Assembly: GCF_014652855.1 (NCBI RefSeq)
Contig: NZ_BMZP01000001.1
Span: 34,882 to 98,881, forward strand
DNA from: Novosphingobium pokkalii
GTDB lineage: Bacteria; Pseudomonadota; Alphaproteobacteria; Sphingomonadales; Sphingomonadaceae
Direction: 5' to 3'
Length of the DNA stretch: 64,000 nucleotides
Made by a program: the position numbers and the translations under genes. Positions within the stretch are counted from its first letter, which is position 1. Every line of letters starts with the position of its first letter. Under the pieces are notes generated by a model. The model saw nothing but the letters and a program-made list of their open reading frames with translations, was not told the DNA's origin and searched no databases. Below, piece by piece: positions 9,521-19,136 of the stretch.

Positions 9521-10992
9521 TGGAACATGTCACCTCTTCTCCCTGGGTGGGCCTGGCCTATCTGGTTGCCGGTGTGCTGTTCATCATGGCGCTGCGCGGG
9601 CTGTCTTCGCCGGGCACGAGCCGGGCGGGCAACCGCTATGGCATGATCGGCATGACCATTGCCGTTGCGACCACGCTGGTCACTCATTCGATCGCCAGCC
9701 TGCCGGAAATCGCCGTGGCCATTGCCATCGGCGGTGGCATCGGCTTCGTCATCGCCCGGCGCATCCAGATGACGGCGATGCCGCAATTGGTGGCGGCGTT
9801 CCACTCGCTGGTCGGTCTGGCAGCGGTGCTGGTGGGGCTGGCGGCTTATGCCAATCCCGGTGCGTTCGGCATTCTCCATCAAGTTCCGGTGGAAAATTTG
9901 CTGGAGGCCGTGATTGGAAATGGCGGCGCGCCGGTGGGATTTGTCAACGAGATCGAGCCGCAGAGCCGCATCGAAATGGGCCTGGGCATTGCCATCGGCG
10001 CGATCACCTTTTCCGGTTCGATCATCGCTTTCCTCAAGCTCGCCGGCAAGATGAGCGGCGCGGCGATCCTGTTGCCGGGCAGGCACGTGCTCAACCTGGG
10101 CACGCTGATCGCCATCCTCGGGCTGGTCGCATGGTTCACGCAAGATGAAAGCGCCTGGGTCATTGCCACGATCACCGTGCTGTCGTTTGCGATCGGCTTC
10201 CTGCTGATCATCCCCATCGGGGGGGCAGACATGCCGGTGGTGGTCTCGATGCTCAACAGCTATTCCGGCTGGGCCGCGGCGGCGATGGGCTTCACGCTGC
10301 ACAACACCGCGATGATCGTCACTGGCGCGCTGGTCGGCTCTTCGGGGGCGATCCTGTCGTACATCATGTGCAAGGCAATGAACCGCTCGTTCCTGTCGGT
10401 GATCGCCGGCGGTTTCGGCGCCGAGGCAACGGCGAGCGGCGGCGCGGCCAAGGAGCAGCGCCCGTGGAAGCGCGGCTCGGCCGAAGACGCCGCGTTCCTG
10501 ATGAAGGAAGCCGAAAACGTCATCATCATCCCCGGCTATGGCATGGCCGTGAGCCAGGCGCAGCACGTGCTGCGCGAGATGGCCGACGTGCTCAAGGCCA
10601 ATGGCGTCAACGTGAAGTATGCGATCCACCCCGTGGCCGGGCGCATGCCGGGGCACATGAACGTGCTGCTTGCCGAAGCCAACGTGCCGTACGATGAAGT
10701 CTTTGAACTGGAAGACATCCAGGGCGATTTCGCGCAGGCCGATGTGGCTTTCGTGATCGGCGCCAACGACGTGGTCAACCCGGCCGCCAAGACCGACAAG
10801 TCCAGCCCGATCTATGGCATGCCGGTGTTCGACGTCGACAAGGCCAAGACGATTTTCTTCGTCAAGCGCTCGATGGGCGGGGTCGGCTATTCCGGCGTCG
10901 ACAACGACGTGTTCTACATGGACCAGACGATGATGCTGCTGGCCGATGCCAAGAAGATGGTCGAGGAGATCGTCAAGGCGTTGCAGCACTGA
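9520..10992 (+). CDS. pntB: NAD(P) transhydrogenase subunit beta
   Basis: PntB carries most transmembrane helices and the NADP(H)-binding domain III. The 490 residues start MEHVTSSPWVGLAYLVAGVL and run through eight or nine hydrophobic segments. The soluble C-terminal domain contains IIIPGYGMAVSQAQ, the AGRMPGHMNVLLAEA segment and FVIGANDVVNPAAKTD, the usual NADP-binding loops. The start at 9520 overlaps the pntAB stop. The product forms the pnt complex with PntAA and PntAB in the inner membrane. Confidence 0.96.
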   Translation: MEHVTSSPWVGLAYLVAGVLFIMALRGLSSPGTSRAGNRYGMIGMTIAVATTLVTHSIASLPEIAVAIAIGGGIGFVIARRIQMTAMPQLVAAFHSLVGLAAVLVGLAAYANPGAFGILHQVPVENLLEAVIGNGGAPVGFVNEIEPQSRIEMGLGIAIGAITFSGSIIAFLKLAGKMSGAAILLPGRHVLNLGTLIAILGLVAWFTQDESAWVIATITVLSFAIGFLLIIPIGGADMPVVVSMLNSYSGWAAAAMGFTLHNTAMIVTGALVGSSGAILSYIMCKAMNRSFLSVIAGGFGAEATASGGAAKEQRPWKRGSAEDAAFLMKEAENVIIIPGYGMAVSQAQHVLREMADVLKANGVNVKYAIHPVAGRMPGHMNVLLAEANVPYDEVFELEDIQGDFAQADVAFVIGANDVVNPAAKTDKSSPIYGMPVFDVDKAKTIFFVKRSMGGVGYSGVDNDVFYMDQTMMLLADAKKMVEEIVKALQH

Positions 10993-11031
10993 CGTTGACA
11001 GACCGCGTGCGCCGGGGCGAGAAGGCGGGGC

Positions 11032-11367
11032 ATGAAGCCTTTTGCCATTCTTGCCCCCACGCGCCTGGTCTTGATCGCGCTGGCCCTGTCTTCTTCCGCC
11101 TGTGTATCCAAGCTGGCTGAAAGCCGCGTGCGCAGCGCCCTGGTCAACGCCGGCATCGACCGCGCCAATGCCGCCTGCATGGCCGAGCGGATGACCGACC
11201 GTCTCTCCATCGGCCAGTTGCGCCGGCTGGAAGCGTTGCAGGCGCCCAAGCGCAGCCTGGCCGACTATGTGTGGACGGTGAAGCGGCTGGACGATCCGCA
11301 ACTTGTACAGGTAACGACCAGCGCGGCGGCGCTCTGCGCGCTGGGTCTGGCCCCCGAAAAGCGGTGA
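11032..11367 (+). CDS. Predicted small lipoprotein of unknown function
   Basis: A 111-residue protein with an N-terminal export signal (MKPFAILAPTRLVLIALALS) followed by SSSAC, a plausible though imperfect lipobox with C24 as lipidation site. The mature part is helical, contains a second cysteine in NAACMAERMTD, and lacks an enzyme motif I recognise. It lies 39 bp after pntB on the same strand. Its size and layout match uncharacterised sphingomonad envelope proteins. Confidence 0.65.
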   Translation: MKPFAILAPTRLVLIALALSSSACVSKLAESRVRSALVNAGIDRANAACMAERMTDRLSIGQLRRLEALQAPKRSLADYVWTVKRLDDPQLVQVTTSAAALCALGLAPEKR

Positions 11368-11476
11368 GCCGTGCGCGGGCGCGCGGCGGATTGCCCGCTG
11401 CGCCCGCTGGACCTGCGGACACGCCTTGCCTAAGGCTGGGGAACCGGAACGGGACTGACCGGCAGGAGAACAGGGT

Positions 11477-12184
11477 TTGCGCAAGATCGGCCTTATCGGC
11501 GGCATGAGCTGGGTTTCGACCCGCACCTATTACGAACATATCAACAAGCTGGTTCAGGCGCGGACAAGCACTTTGTCGAGCGCGCCGCTGTTGATCGAAA
11601 GCCTCGATTTCGCCGGCTTGGCGCGGCTTTCCACGCCCGAGGAATGGAACCACGCGGCCCAGGTGCTGGTGCAGAGCGCCACGCGGCTGGAGCAGGCCGG
11701 GGCGAGCGCGATCGTCATCGGTGCCAATTCGATGCACAAGGTCTATGATCAGGTCGCTGCCTCCGTGGCCGTGCCGGTGATCCATATAGCCGATGCCGTG
11801 GGCGCGCGGATGCAGGCGGCGGGCGTCAAGACGGCCGCCCTGATCGGCTCGCGCAATGTCATGGTCGAAAGCTTTTACCGCAAGCGGCTGGTGGCGCATG
11901 GCGTTACCCTGCTGCCGCCGGTGATGGACAACGTGGACGAGATCGACCGCATCATCTACGAAGAACTGATGCAGGGCCGCGCCACGCGCTCGGCCGAGCG
12001 CACCTTCAAGACTCTGCTCACCACGATGGGCCAGGCCGGCGCGCAAGCGGTGGTGCTCGGTTGTACCGAGCTCGACATGGTGATCGATGTCGATGCCAAC
12101 GTGCTGCCGATCTATGACGGCACGCGCATCCATGCCGAAGCGGCGGTGGACTGGATCCTGGGCGGGGAGCAGAGCGCAGCGTGA
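11477..12184 (+). CDS. Aspartate/glutamate racemase family protein (YgeA-like)
   Basis: A 235-residue member of the Asp/Glu racemase superfamily. It starts at TTG 11477 with AGGAGA about eight bases upstream, giving MRKIGLIGGMSWVSTRTYY. The C-terminal catalytic motif is intact (VVLGCTELDMVID). In the N-terminal motif the residue before Asn, normally Cys or Thr, is Ala (IGANSMHKV). This leaves one obvious catalytic thiol and makes substrate and stereochemistry uncertain. The stop overlaps the GTG start of the dGTPase gene. Confidence 0.78.
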   Translation: MRKIGLIGGMSWVSTRTYYEHINKLVQARTSTLSSAPLLIESLDFAGLARLSTPEEWNHAAQVLVQSATRLEQAGASAIVIGANSMHKVYDQVAASVAVPVIHIADAVGARMQAAGVKTAALIGSRNVMVESFYRKRLVAHGVTLLPPVMDNVDEIDRIIYEELMQGRATRSAERTFKTLLTTMGQAGAQAVVLGCTELDMVIDVDANVLPIYDGTRIHAEAAVDWILGGEQSAA

Positions 12185-13353
12185 TCGTGCCGCGCGCGCC
12201 CTGGGCTTGCGATCCGGCCATGTCGCGTGGGCGGGAGTTCGCGCCGGAGCAGGGCGGCGTGCGCGGGCCGCGCAGCGAATTCCAGCGCGACCGCGACCGG
12301 ATCATCCATTCGATCGCGTTCCGCCGCCTGCGCCACAAGACCCAGGTGTTCATCGCCCCCGATGGCGATCACTATCGCGTGCGGTTGACGCACAGCCTGG
12401 AAGTGGCGCAGATCGGCCGCGTCATTGCCCGCGCGCTGGGCGCCGACGAAGACCTGACCGAGGCGCTGTGCCTGGCGCACGATATCGGCCACCCGCCGTT
12501 CGGCCATGCCGGAGAGGATGCGCTGGAAGCCGCGCTGGCCGATTGCGGCGGGTTTGACCACAACGCCAATACCTTGCGCGTGCTGATGCGGCTGGAAAGC
12601 CCCTATGTGGAGCACGACGGCCTCAACCTGACGTGGGAAATGCTGGAAGGGCTGGCCAAGCACAACGGGCCGGTGAAGCAGCCGACCTGGGCGCTGGCTG
12701 AACTCGACGCAGCCTTTCCGCTCGATCTGGCCAGCCATGCTTCGATCGAGGCGCAGATCGCCGCGATTTCCGACGATATCGCCTATGACAACCACGATAT
12801 CGACGATGGCCTGCGCGGCGGTTTCCTGACGCTGGATGACCTGCTCGAGCTGCCGTTCCTGGCTGAACAGTGGTATGCGATCGAGGCGCGCTATCCCGGC
12901 GCCCCGCGCGAGCGGCTGCTGCGCGAACTGGTGCGCGGGCAGATCGGGCGCATGGTCAACGACGTGATCGGGGAAACGCAACGGCGCCTTGGCGAAAGCG
13001 GGGTGGACAGCGCCGCCGATGTGCGGGGGGCAGGGCGCGCGCTTTGCGGCTTTTCCGAAGCCGTGCGGCGCGAGGAGCGCACGCTCAAGCAGTTCATGTA
13101 TGCCCGGCTCTATCTCCACCCCGAGCAAGTGGCTGCGGCCGATCGCGCGCGCCATGTGGTCGAGACGCTGTTTGCCGCCTATCGCACCGACGCGGCGCTG
13201 ATGCCTGCGACGTGGCAGGCCCGGCTGCCGGCGGAAGAGCCGGCGCGCAGCCGGACGATTGCCGATTTCATCGCTGGCATGACCGATCGCTATGCCATCG
13301 ACAATTACGCGAAGATCGTCGGGCAAGTACCTGAAGGATTGCGCAATGTCTGA
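12181..13353 (+). CDS. dgt: Deoxyguanosinetriphosphate triphosphohydrolase-like protein
   Basis: An HD-domain dNTP triphosphohydrolase of the type-2 dGTPase-like family, releasing triphosphate from dNTPs. In its 390 residues the metal-binding HD signature is clear: RVRLTHSLEVAQIGR, then LAHDIGHPPFGHAGE, GGFDHNANTLRV and an aspartate in AISDDIAYDNHD. It begins at GTG 12181 overlapping the racemase stop (GTGA) and overlaps the next gene by eight bases, indicating a tight operon. Confidence 0.9.
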   Translation: MIVPRAPWACDPAMSRGREFAPEQGGVRGPRSEFQRDRDRIIHSIAFRRLRHKTQVFIAPDGDHYRVRLTHSLEVAQIGRVIARALGADEDLTEALCLAHDIGHPPFGHAGEDALEAALADCGGFDHNANTLRVLMRLESPYVEHDGLNLTWEMLEGLAKHNGPVKQPTWALAELDAAFPLDLASHASIEAQIAAISDDIAYDNHDIDDGLRGGFLTLDDLLELPFLAEQWYAIEARYPGAPRERLLRELVRGQIGRMVNDVIGETQRRLGESGVDSAADVRGAGRALCGFSEAVRREERTLKQFMYARLYLHPEQVAAADRARHVVETLFAAYRTDAALMPATWQARLPAEEPARSRTIADFIAGMTDRYAIDNYAKIVGQVPEGLRNV

Positions 13354-14038
13354 CCCGGTTCGCGTCCTGGTGGTGGGCGCGAGTGGGCTGGTGGGGCAGG
13401 CCGTTTTGCGCGCTGCGGTTGATCGCCCAGCCCTGCGCCTGGTTGCCCTGGGCCGCCGGGCGGCGCCTTTGCCGCAAGGGGCGCGGATGGAGCAACTGGT
13501 GATCGATCCGGCGCAATGGGCCGATGCCGTCGCGGCGGCGCGACCTGGCGTGATCGTGCTGGCGCTGGGCACGACGATTGCCACGGTGGGCGGCGATCGC
13601 GCGGCGTTTCGCGCGGTCGACCACGGGCTGACCCTGCAATGCGCGCAGGCGGCGCGGCAGGCCGGGGTGGCCCATGCCATTCTGGTGTCATCGGTCGGGG
13701 CCGATCCCGCAGCGCGGTCCTTTTACCTGGCCACCAAGGGCGAGGTTGAGCGGGACGTCGCGGCGCTCGGCTTTGCCCGGCTCGACGTGATGCGCCCCGG
13801 GCTGCTGCGCGGGGCACGAAGCGGCCCGCCGCGCCCGGCCGAACGGCTGGGCATGGCCGTGGCGCCGCTGCTGGACTGGGCGCTGGCCGGATCGCTCGCC
13901 CGCTATCGCTCGATCCCTGCAAGCACCGTCGGTCGCGCCATCGCCGACCTGGCAAGTGCCCGATCCACCGGGCATTTCGTCCACCACTATCGCGAAATCC
14001 ACAAGGCTGCGCAGGGGCTTGCTGATCCAGGCAGTTGA
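13346..14038 (+). CDS. NAD(P)-binding Rossmann-fold protein, atypical SDR
   Basis: A 230-residue atypical short-chain dehydrogenase/reductase, similar to NmrA or HTATIP2-like proteins. The cofactor-binding motif is VLVVGASGLVGQAVLRA near the N-terminus, followed by HAILVSSVGADPAARSFYLA and the YxxxK-like stretch FYLATKGEVERDV. The ATG at 13346 lies inside the end of dgt, with AAGGA upstream. Members are often annotated as oxidoreductases without proven substrate. Confidence 0.75.
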   Translation: MSDPVRVLVVGASGLVGQAVLRAAVDRPALRLVALGRRAAPLPQGARMEQLVIDPAQWADAVAAARPGVIVLALGTTIATVGGDRAAFRAVDHGLTLQCAQAARQAGVAHAILVSSVGADPAARSFYLATKGEVERDVAALGFARLDVMRPGLLRGARSGPPRPAERLGMAVAPLLDWALAGSLARYRSIPASTVGRAIADLASARSTGHFVHHYREIHKAAQGLADPGS

Positions 14039-14079
14039 CTTGGGCCGGGGCGATGGGCGAAAGGGCAAGCCTGTCGCTG

Positions 14080-14318
14080 ACCCGCGCGGGAGAGTTTCCT
14101 GCTGATTCGCATATGTGAAACAGCAGGGACGCCGAAGGAGCAACCGCCCCGGAATCTCTCAGGCCAAAGGACCGCACGGGGTCTATAGCGACACTCTGGA
14201 AAGTGCTGCCACTCCCACAGAGGAGCGGAGCCGCCGAAGGGGTAACCCCGTGACGCGCCACAGGAGAGGGCGCTGGGGGAAAGCTCTCAGGTTTCCGTGA
14301 CAGAGGGGGCACCGTTGG
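14080..14318 (+). ncRNA. Tandem glycine riboswitch upstream of gcvT
   Basis: Two glycine aptamers in series precede the glycine cleavage operon. The first has GGGAGAGTTTC (14088), GCCGAAGGAGCAA (14131-14143) and AATCTCTCAGGC (14153-14164). The second has AGAGGAGCGGAG (14219), GCCGAAGGGG (14233-14242) and AAGCTCTCAGGT (14280-14291). Both contain the conserved GCCGAAGG and CTCTCAGG cores. In known tandem switches glycine binding turns on gcv expression. The segment 14304-14330 may be the expression platform. Confidence 0.95.
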
Positions 14319-14345
14319 GTGCACCTCTGTGCGGAGTTGAAACTT

Positions 14346-15515
14346 GTGAGTGACACATACGATCTCGTCCGCGATGCGGGCGCAAAGCCGCCTATCCTGA
14401 CTCTGCCGCTCGACGCCTGGCACCGCGAACGCGGCGGCCGCATGGTGGAATTCGCCGGCTATCACATGCCCGTGCAGTACGAGGGCATCATGGCCGAACA
14501 CCAGTGGACGCGCGCCCACGCCGGGCTGTTCGATGTGTCACACATGGGCCAACTGGTGCTGCGCGGCGACAATGTGGCCCAGGCGCTGGAAAGCCTGCTG
14601 CCGGGTGCCTTCACCACGCTCAAGCCGGGCAAGCAGCGCTATTCACTGCTGCTGGCCGACGATGGCGGCGTTCTCGACGATCTGATCGTCACGAACCGCG
14701 GTGATGATTTCTACGTCGTGGTCAACGGCGCCACCAAGCATGCCGACATCGCCCATATCGCGGCGCGCCTGCCCGAGGGCGTGGCGCTGGCCCATCTGGA
14801 AGACCATGCCTTGCTGGCCTTGCAGGGGCCGGAAGCGGCCGTGGCGCTGGGCGCGCTGGGCCTGGTGCCGGCGGGCGATGCCACCCGCACGCTCGATGCC
14901 CTCGTGTTCATGGAAGCGGCGCCCTTCGTGTGGAACGGCGTGGCGCTGGGCGTCAGCCGTTCGGGCTACACCGGCGAGGATGGCTTCGAGATTTCGGTCC
15001 ACCGCGATCACGTGGCGGCGCTCGCCGATGCGCTGCTGGCGCAACCGGCGGTCAAGCCGATCGGCCTAGGCGCGCGGGATTCGCTGCGGCTGGAGGCGGG
15101 GCTGCCGCTCTATGGTCATGATCTTTCGCCCGATATCGATCCGGTGGAAGCCGACCTCGGCTTTGCCATTCCCGCCCGCCGCCGCGTGGCCGATGCCGGC
15201 TATCCCGGTGCCGCTCGCCTGGCCCGGGCCTTTGCCGAAGGCACCGCGCGCCGCCGCGTGGGCCTGCTGATCGAAGGCCGCATGGCCGCCCGCGAAGGCG
15301 CCGAAGTGCTGGCCGATGGCCGCACCGTGGGCACCGTGACCTCTGGCGGGTTCGCCCCCAGCCTGGAGCGGCCGATCGCCATGGCGTTTGTGGAGACGGC
15401 GCTGGCCGTGCCGGGCACCTCGCTGACCCTTTCCGTGCGCGGCAAGACGCTTGCCGCCACCGTGACTTCGCTTCCCTTCCATCCCCACCGTTACGTGCGC
15501 AAAGGAGCCGCCTGA
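14346..15515 (+). CDS. gcvT: Aminomethyltransferase (glycine cleavage T-protein)
   Basis: GcvT transfers the methylene group from H-protein-bound aminomethyl to tetrahydrofolate. The 389-residue protein contains [27 protein letters not shown] and [10 protein letters not shown], all characteristic. The start is most likely GTG 14346 ([12 protein letters not shown]); an in-frame GTG at 14319 lies inside the riboswitch platform. It is first in gcvT-gcvH-gcvPA-gcvPB under the glycine riboswitch and overlaps gcvH by one base. Confidence 0.95.
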   Translation: MSDTYDLVRDAGAKPPILTLPLDAWHRERGGRMVEFAGYHMPVQYEGIMAEHQWTRAHAGLFDVSHMGQLVLRGDNVAQALESLLPGAFTTLKPGKQRYSLLLADDGGVLDDLIVTNRGDDFYVVVNGATKHADIAHIAARLPEGVALAHLEDHALLALQGPEAAVALGALGLVPAGDATRTLDALVFMEAAPFVWNGVALGVSRSGYTGEDGFEISVHRDHVAALADALLAQPAVKPIGLGARDSLRLEAGLPLYGHDLSPDIDPVEADLGFAIPARRRVADAGYPGAARLARAFAEGTARRRVGLLIEGRMAAREGAEVLADGRTVGTVTSGGFAPSLERPIAMAFVETALAVPGTSLTLSVRGKTLAATVTSLPFHPHRYVRKGAA

Positions 15516-15886
15516 TGACCCGCTATTTCACTGCCGACCACGAATGGATCGCGGTTGAGGGCGACACTGCCACGGTCGGGATCACCGACTATGCGCAGAG
15601 CCAGTTGGGCGACATCACGTTTGTCGAACTGCCCGCCGTGGGCGCCAGCCTGGGCAAGGGCGACAGCGCCTCGGTCGTCGACTCGGTGAAGGCCGCGTCT
15701 GACGTCTATGCCCCGGTTTCGGGTGCCGTCACCGAGGTGAACCCGGCGCTGGAAGACGCGCCGGAACTGGTCAACTCCGCTCCCGAAGGCGAGGGCTGGC
15801 TGTGGAAGATGACCCTGTCCGACGCCGGCCAACTCGACGGCCTGATGGACGAGGCGGCCTATGCCGCCTATGTCGCGGGGCTTTGA
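15515..15886 (+). CDS. gcvH: Glycine cleavage system H-protein
   Basis: A 123-residue lipoyl carrier that shuttles the aminomethyl group between P-, T- and L-proteins. The lipoylated lysine lies in [18 protein letters not shown]. The N-terminus [17 protein letters not shown] is typical. The ATG overlaps the gcvT stop, and gcvPA follows four bases after the gcvH stop. Confidence 0.97.
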   Translation: MTRYFTADHEWIAVEGDTATVGITDYAQSQLGDITFVELPAVGASLGKGDSASVVDSVKAASDVYAPVSGAVTEVNPALEDAPELVNSAPEGEGWLWKMTLSDAGQLDGLMDEAAYAAYVAGL

Positions 15887-15890
15887 CACG

Positions 15891-17249
15891 ATGCGCTATC
15901 TTCCCTTGAGCGACCACGATCGCGGCGAGATGCTCGCCACGATCGGGGTACCCGATGTCGACGCGCTGTTCGTCGATGTACCGGCCGAGGCGCGGCTTGC
16001 CGGGCCGATCGCCGGGCTGCCTGGCCATGCCAGCGAAATGGCGGTGGAACGGCACATGGCGCGGCTTTCGGCCGAAAGCCTCACGGCCGGCCAGGTGCCG
16101 TTCTTCCTGGGCGCCGGTGCCTATCGCCACCACGTTCCCGCCACGGTCGATCACCTGATCCAGCGCGGCGAGTTCCTGACGGCCTACACACCCTATCAGC
16201 CGGAAATCGCGCAGGGCACCTTGCAGGTGCTGTTTGAATTCCAGACCCAGGTGGCGCGCCTGTTCGGCACAGACGTGGCCAATGCCTCGCTCTACGACGG
16301 TTCGACTGCGTGCTGGGAAGCCATTGCCATGGCCGGGCGCATCACGCGCCGCAGCAAGGCGGTGCTTTCGGGCGGGCTGCACCCGCATTACGTGGGCACG
16401 GCGCAGACCATGGCGCGCTTTACCGGCGATACGCTGGTCACCGCCAAGCCGGAATTGACCGCGCAGGCCGATGACGACGCGCTGATCGCCGCGATCGACG
16501 CGGAAACCAGTTGCGTGCTGGTGCAGTATCCCGATGTTCTGGGCCGCATTCCCGATCTGCGCCGCATCAGCACCGCCGCGCAAGCCAAGGGCGCGTTGCT
16601 GATCGCCGTGGTGACCGAGCCGGTGGCGCTGGGTCTGATCGAAAGCCCCGGCACGCTGGGCGCGGATATCGTGGTGGGCGAAGGCCAGTCGCTGGGCGTC
16701 GGCCTCCAGTTCGGTGGCCCCTACCTCGGCCTGTTCGGCTGCCGCGAGAAGTATGTGCGGCAGATGCCTGGCCGCCTCTGTGGCGAGACGGTGGACGCCG
16801 ATGGCAAGCGCGCCTTCGTGCTGACACTCTCGACGCGCGAGCAGCACATTCGCCGCGAAAAGGCGACCAGCAATATCTGCACGAATTCCGGGCTTTGTGC
16901 CCTGGCGTTCAGCATTCACCTGAGCTTGTTGGGCGGCGAAGGCCTGGCCCGCATGGCCCAAGCCAGCCACCTGCGCGCGGTGCAGGCGGCGCAGGCGCTG
17001 GCGGCCGTGCCCGGCGTGGCGCTGGTGAACCAGAGCTATGTCAACGAATTCGCCGTCACGTTGCCGCGCCCGGCAGCCGAGGTGGTGGATGCGCTGGCGG
17101 CCAAGCGGGTGCTGGGCGGGGTGGCGCTGTCGCGCCTGGTTCCCGGCGAGCCGGGCCTGGCGAACGCGCTGCTGGTGGCCACCAGCGAACTGACGAGCGA
17201 GGAAGACATCGCGGCCCTGGCGGCGGCGCTTGCGGAGGCATTGGCATGA
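15891..17249 (+). CDS. gcvPA: Glycine dehydrogenase (decarboxylating) subunit 1
   Basis: The N-terminal half of split glycine decarboxylase, 452 residues. Typical stretches are [51 protein letters not shown] and [18 protein letters not shown]. It forms an alpha2-beta2 enzyme with GcvPB that decarboxylates glycine on PLP and loads the H-protein. The ATG at 15891 gives the usual family N-terminus. The last codons overlap gcvPB as ATGA. Confidence 0.96.
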   Translation: MRYLPLSDHDRGEMLATIGVPDVDALFVDVPAEARLAGPIAGLPGHASEMAVERHMARLSAESLTAGQVPFFLGAGAYRHHVPATVDHLIQRGEFLTAYTPYQPEIAQGTLQVLFEFQTQVARLFGTDVANASLYDGSTACWEAIAMAGRITRRSKAVLSGGLHPHYVGTAQTMARFTGDTLVTAKPELTAQADDDALIAAIDAETSCVLVQYPDVLGRIPDLRRISTAAQAKGALLIAVVTEPVALGLIESPGTLGADIVVGEGQSLGVGLQFGGPYLGLFGCREKYVRQMPGRLCGETVDADGKRAFVLTLSTREQHIRREKATSNICTNSGLCALAFSIHLSLLGGEGLARMAQASHLRAVQAAQALAAVPGVALVNQSYVNEFAVTLPRPAAEVVDALAAKRVLGGVALSRLVPGEPGLANALLVATSELTSEEDIAALAAALAEALA

Positions 17250-18808
17250 CTGTTTTGAACCCTGCCGGCTGGCGCCCAGAGATGGGCGAGCGCATTTCCG
17301 CCGCGCTCGAAGCGCCCGAAACCGTGACCGGCAATCGCGCGCTCCATCTGGAAGAACCGCTGCTGTTTGAAGTCGGCCGGATGGACCATTGCGGCGTCGA
17401 TTTCGACGACGTGCCCGGATCGCCGCTGGCCGGCTTGGCGCTGCGCAGCGCACCGGTCGACCTGCCCGGCCTGAGCGAGCCGGAAGCGGTGCGCCACTAC
17501 ACCCGCCTGTCGCGCCAGAACTATGCGATCGATCTCGGGCTGTTCCCGCTGGGAAGCTGCACGATGAAGCACAACCCGCGCCTGGACGAAAAGGTTGCGC
17601 GCATGCCAGGCTTTGCCGACGTGCATCCGCTGCAACCCACCGCCACGGTGCAGGGCGCGCTCAAGGTGATCGACCAGCTTGCCGACTGGCTGGTCAAGCT
17701 GACCGGCATGGCCGCCGTAGCGATGACGCCCAAGGCCGGCGCCCATGGCGAGCTGTGCGGCCTGCTGGCGATCCGCGCTGCCCTCGATGCGCGCGGCGAT
17801 ACCCGCGACGTGATCCTGGTGCCCGAGAGCGCCCACGGCACCAACCCGGCGACGGCCGCCTTTGCCGGGTTCAAGGTGGAGGCGATCCCCGCGACCGACG
17901 ATGGCCGCGTCGATACCGCTGCCCTGATCGGCAAGCTTGGCCCGCATGTGGCCGGGGTGATGATCACCAATCCCAACACCTGCGGCCTCTTCGAGCGTGA
18001 CCTGAAGACCATTGCCGATGCCGTTCATGCGGCGGGCGGCTATGTCTATTGCGACGGTGCCAACTTCAACGCCATCGTCGGGCGGGTGCGTCCGGGCGAC
18101 CTTGGCGTGGATGCCATGCACATCAACCTGCACAAGACGTTTTCCACGCCGCATGGCGGGGGCGGCCCCGGTGCAGGGCCTGTGGTCCTGTCCGAGGCTC
18201 TGGCCCCGTTCGCGCCGCTGCCGTTCGTGAAGCCGGGCGCCGATGGTGCCCTGCGTCTGGTCGAGGAAGCCGATGGCGACACCGACGCGCCCCAGGCCTT
18301 TGGCCGCATGTGCGCGTTCCATGGCCAGATGGGCATGTTCAGCCGCGCGCTCGCCTATATCCTGAGTCACGGCGCCGATGGCCTGGCGCAAGCCTCGGGC
18401 GACGCCGTGCTCAACGCCAATTATGTGCTGCGCCGGCTTGAGCACGTGCTCCACGCGCCGTTCGGCGCGGCCGGCCCGTGCATGCACGAAGCGCTGTTCA
18501 GCGATGATGGCTTTGCCGAAGGCTTTGCCACGCTGGACCTGGCCAAGGGGCTGATCGACGAGGGCTATCACCCGATGACGGTCTACTTCCCGCTGGTGGT
18601 GCACGGCGCCATGCTAGTCGAACCGACGGAAACCGAAAGCAAGGCGGACCTCGACCAGTTCATCACGGCGATGGAAAGCCTGGGCGAACGCGCCCGGGCG
18701 GGCGATCCGGCGCTCAAGAGCGCGCCACACTTTGCCCCGCGCCGCCGCGTGGACGAAACCCGCGCCGCGCGCAAGCCGCGCCTGGTGTGGACCGAGCAGG
18801 GCGCCTGA
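17246..18808 (+). CDS. gcvPB: Glycine dehydrogenase (decarboxylating) subunit 2
   Basis: The PLP-binding half of split glycine decarboxylase, 520 residues. The Schiff-base lysine is in [37 protein letters not shown] and [14 protein letters not shown] are further signatures. Its start overlaps the gcvPA stop, and it ends the operon before a strong bidirectional terminator. Confidence 0.96.
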   Translation: MTVLNPAGWRPEMGERISAALEAPETVTGNRALHLEEPLLFEVGRMDHCGVDFDDVPGSPLAGLALRSAPVDLPGLSEPEAVRHYTRLSRQNYAIDLGLFPLGSCTMKHNPRLDEKVARMPGFADVHPLQPTATVQGALKVIDQLADWLVKLTGMAAVAMTPKAGAHGELCGLLAIRAALDARGDTRDVILVPESAHGTNPATAAFAGFKVEAIPATDDGRVDTAALIGKLGPHVAGVMITNPNTCGLFERDLKTIADAVHAAGGYVYCDGANFNAIVGRVRPGDLGVDAMHINLHKTFSTPHGGGGPGAGPVVLSEALAPFAPLPFVKPGADGALRLVEEADGDTDAPQAFGRMCAFHGQMGMFSRALAYILSHGADGLAQASGDAVLNANYVLRRLEHVLHAPFGAAGPCMHEALFSDDGFAEGFATLDLAKGLIDEGYHPMTVYFPLVVHGAMLVEPTETESKADLDQFITAMESLGERARAGDPALKSAPHFAPRRRVDETRAARKPRLVWTEQGA

Positions 18809-18828
18809 AAACCTGGCATGAGAATGTA

Positions 18829-18866
18829 AAAAGGCGCCGCAAGATGCTGATCTTGCGGCGCCTTTT
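18829..18866. terminator. Bidirectional hairpin between gcvPB and entericidin gene
   Basis: A perfect 17-base stem (AAAAGGCGCCGCAAGAT at 18829-18845 and its complement at 18850-18866) closes on a four-base loop. The A-tract on one side and the T-tract on the other let it work in both directions, ending gcvPB and the convergent lipoprotein gene. Confidence 0.92.
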
Positions 18867-18890
18867 GCATACAAAATCCGATCGCGCGGA

Positions 18891-19028
18891 TTACTTGCCG
18901 TTGATGGCGTCCGAACCAGCTTGGCCGGCGGACTGGATGTCCTTGCCAGCGCCTTTGACGGTGTTGCAGGCAGCGGTGCCGAGCAGCAGGCCGCCCATGG
19001 CCGCGGCGACGATGATCTTGCGCATCAT
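18891..19028 (-). CDS. Entericidin A/B-family small lipoprotein, 45 residues
   Basis: The frame begins MMRKIIVAAAMGGLLLG, continues TAAC as lipobox, and ends NTVKGAGKDIQSAGQAG plus SDAINGK. This is the entericidin pattern: short signal peptide, lipidated Cys, then an amphipathic NTVxGxGxDIxxAG helix. The start could be either of two adjacent ATGs (19028 or 19025). AAGGAAGGGAG lies upstream. Entericidins are envelope lipoproteins with debated antidote or toxin-like roles. It converges on gcvPB across the shared terminator. Confidence 0.9.
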   Translation of the reverse strand: MMRKIIVAAAMGGLLLGTAACNTVKGAGKDIQSAGQAGSDAINGK

Positions 19029-19136
19029 GGAATTGGCTCCCTTCCTTGTGGGACGAAAGGCGTTCCGTCGCCTTCCCGAACGCGCACAGAACGCGCGATC
19101 ACAGGGCCGGTTCCACGGCGCCGGTTCCGCGCCCTT

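Noticed and set aside
9289..11526. A 745-codon minus-strand frame
   Set aside because: Antisense to pntAB, pntB and the lipoprotein gene; no recognisable domain.
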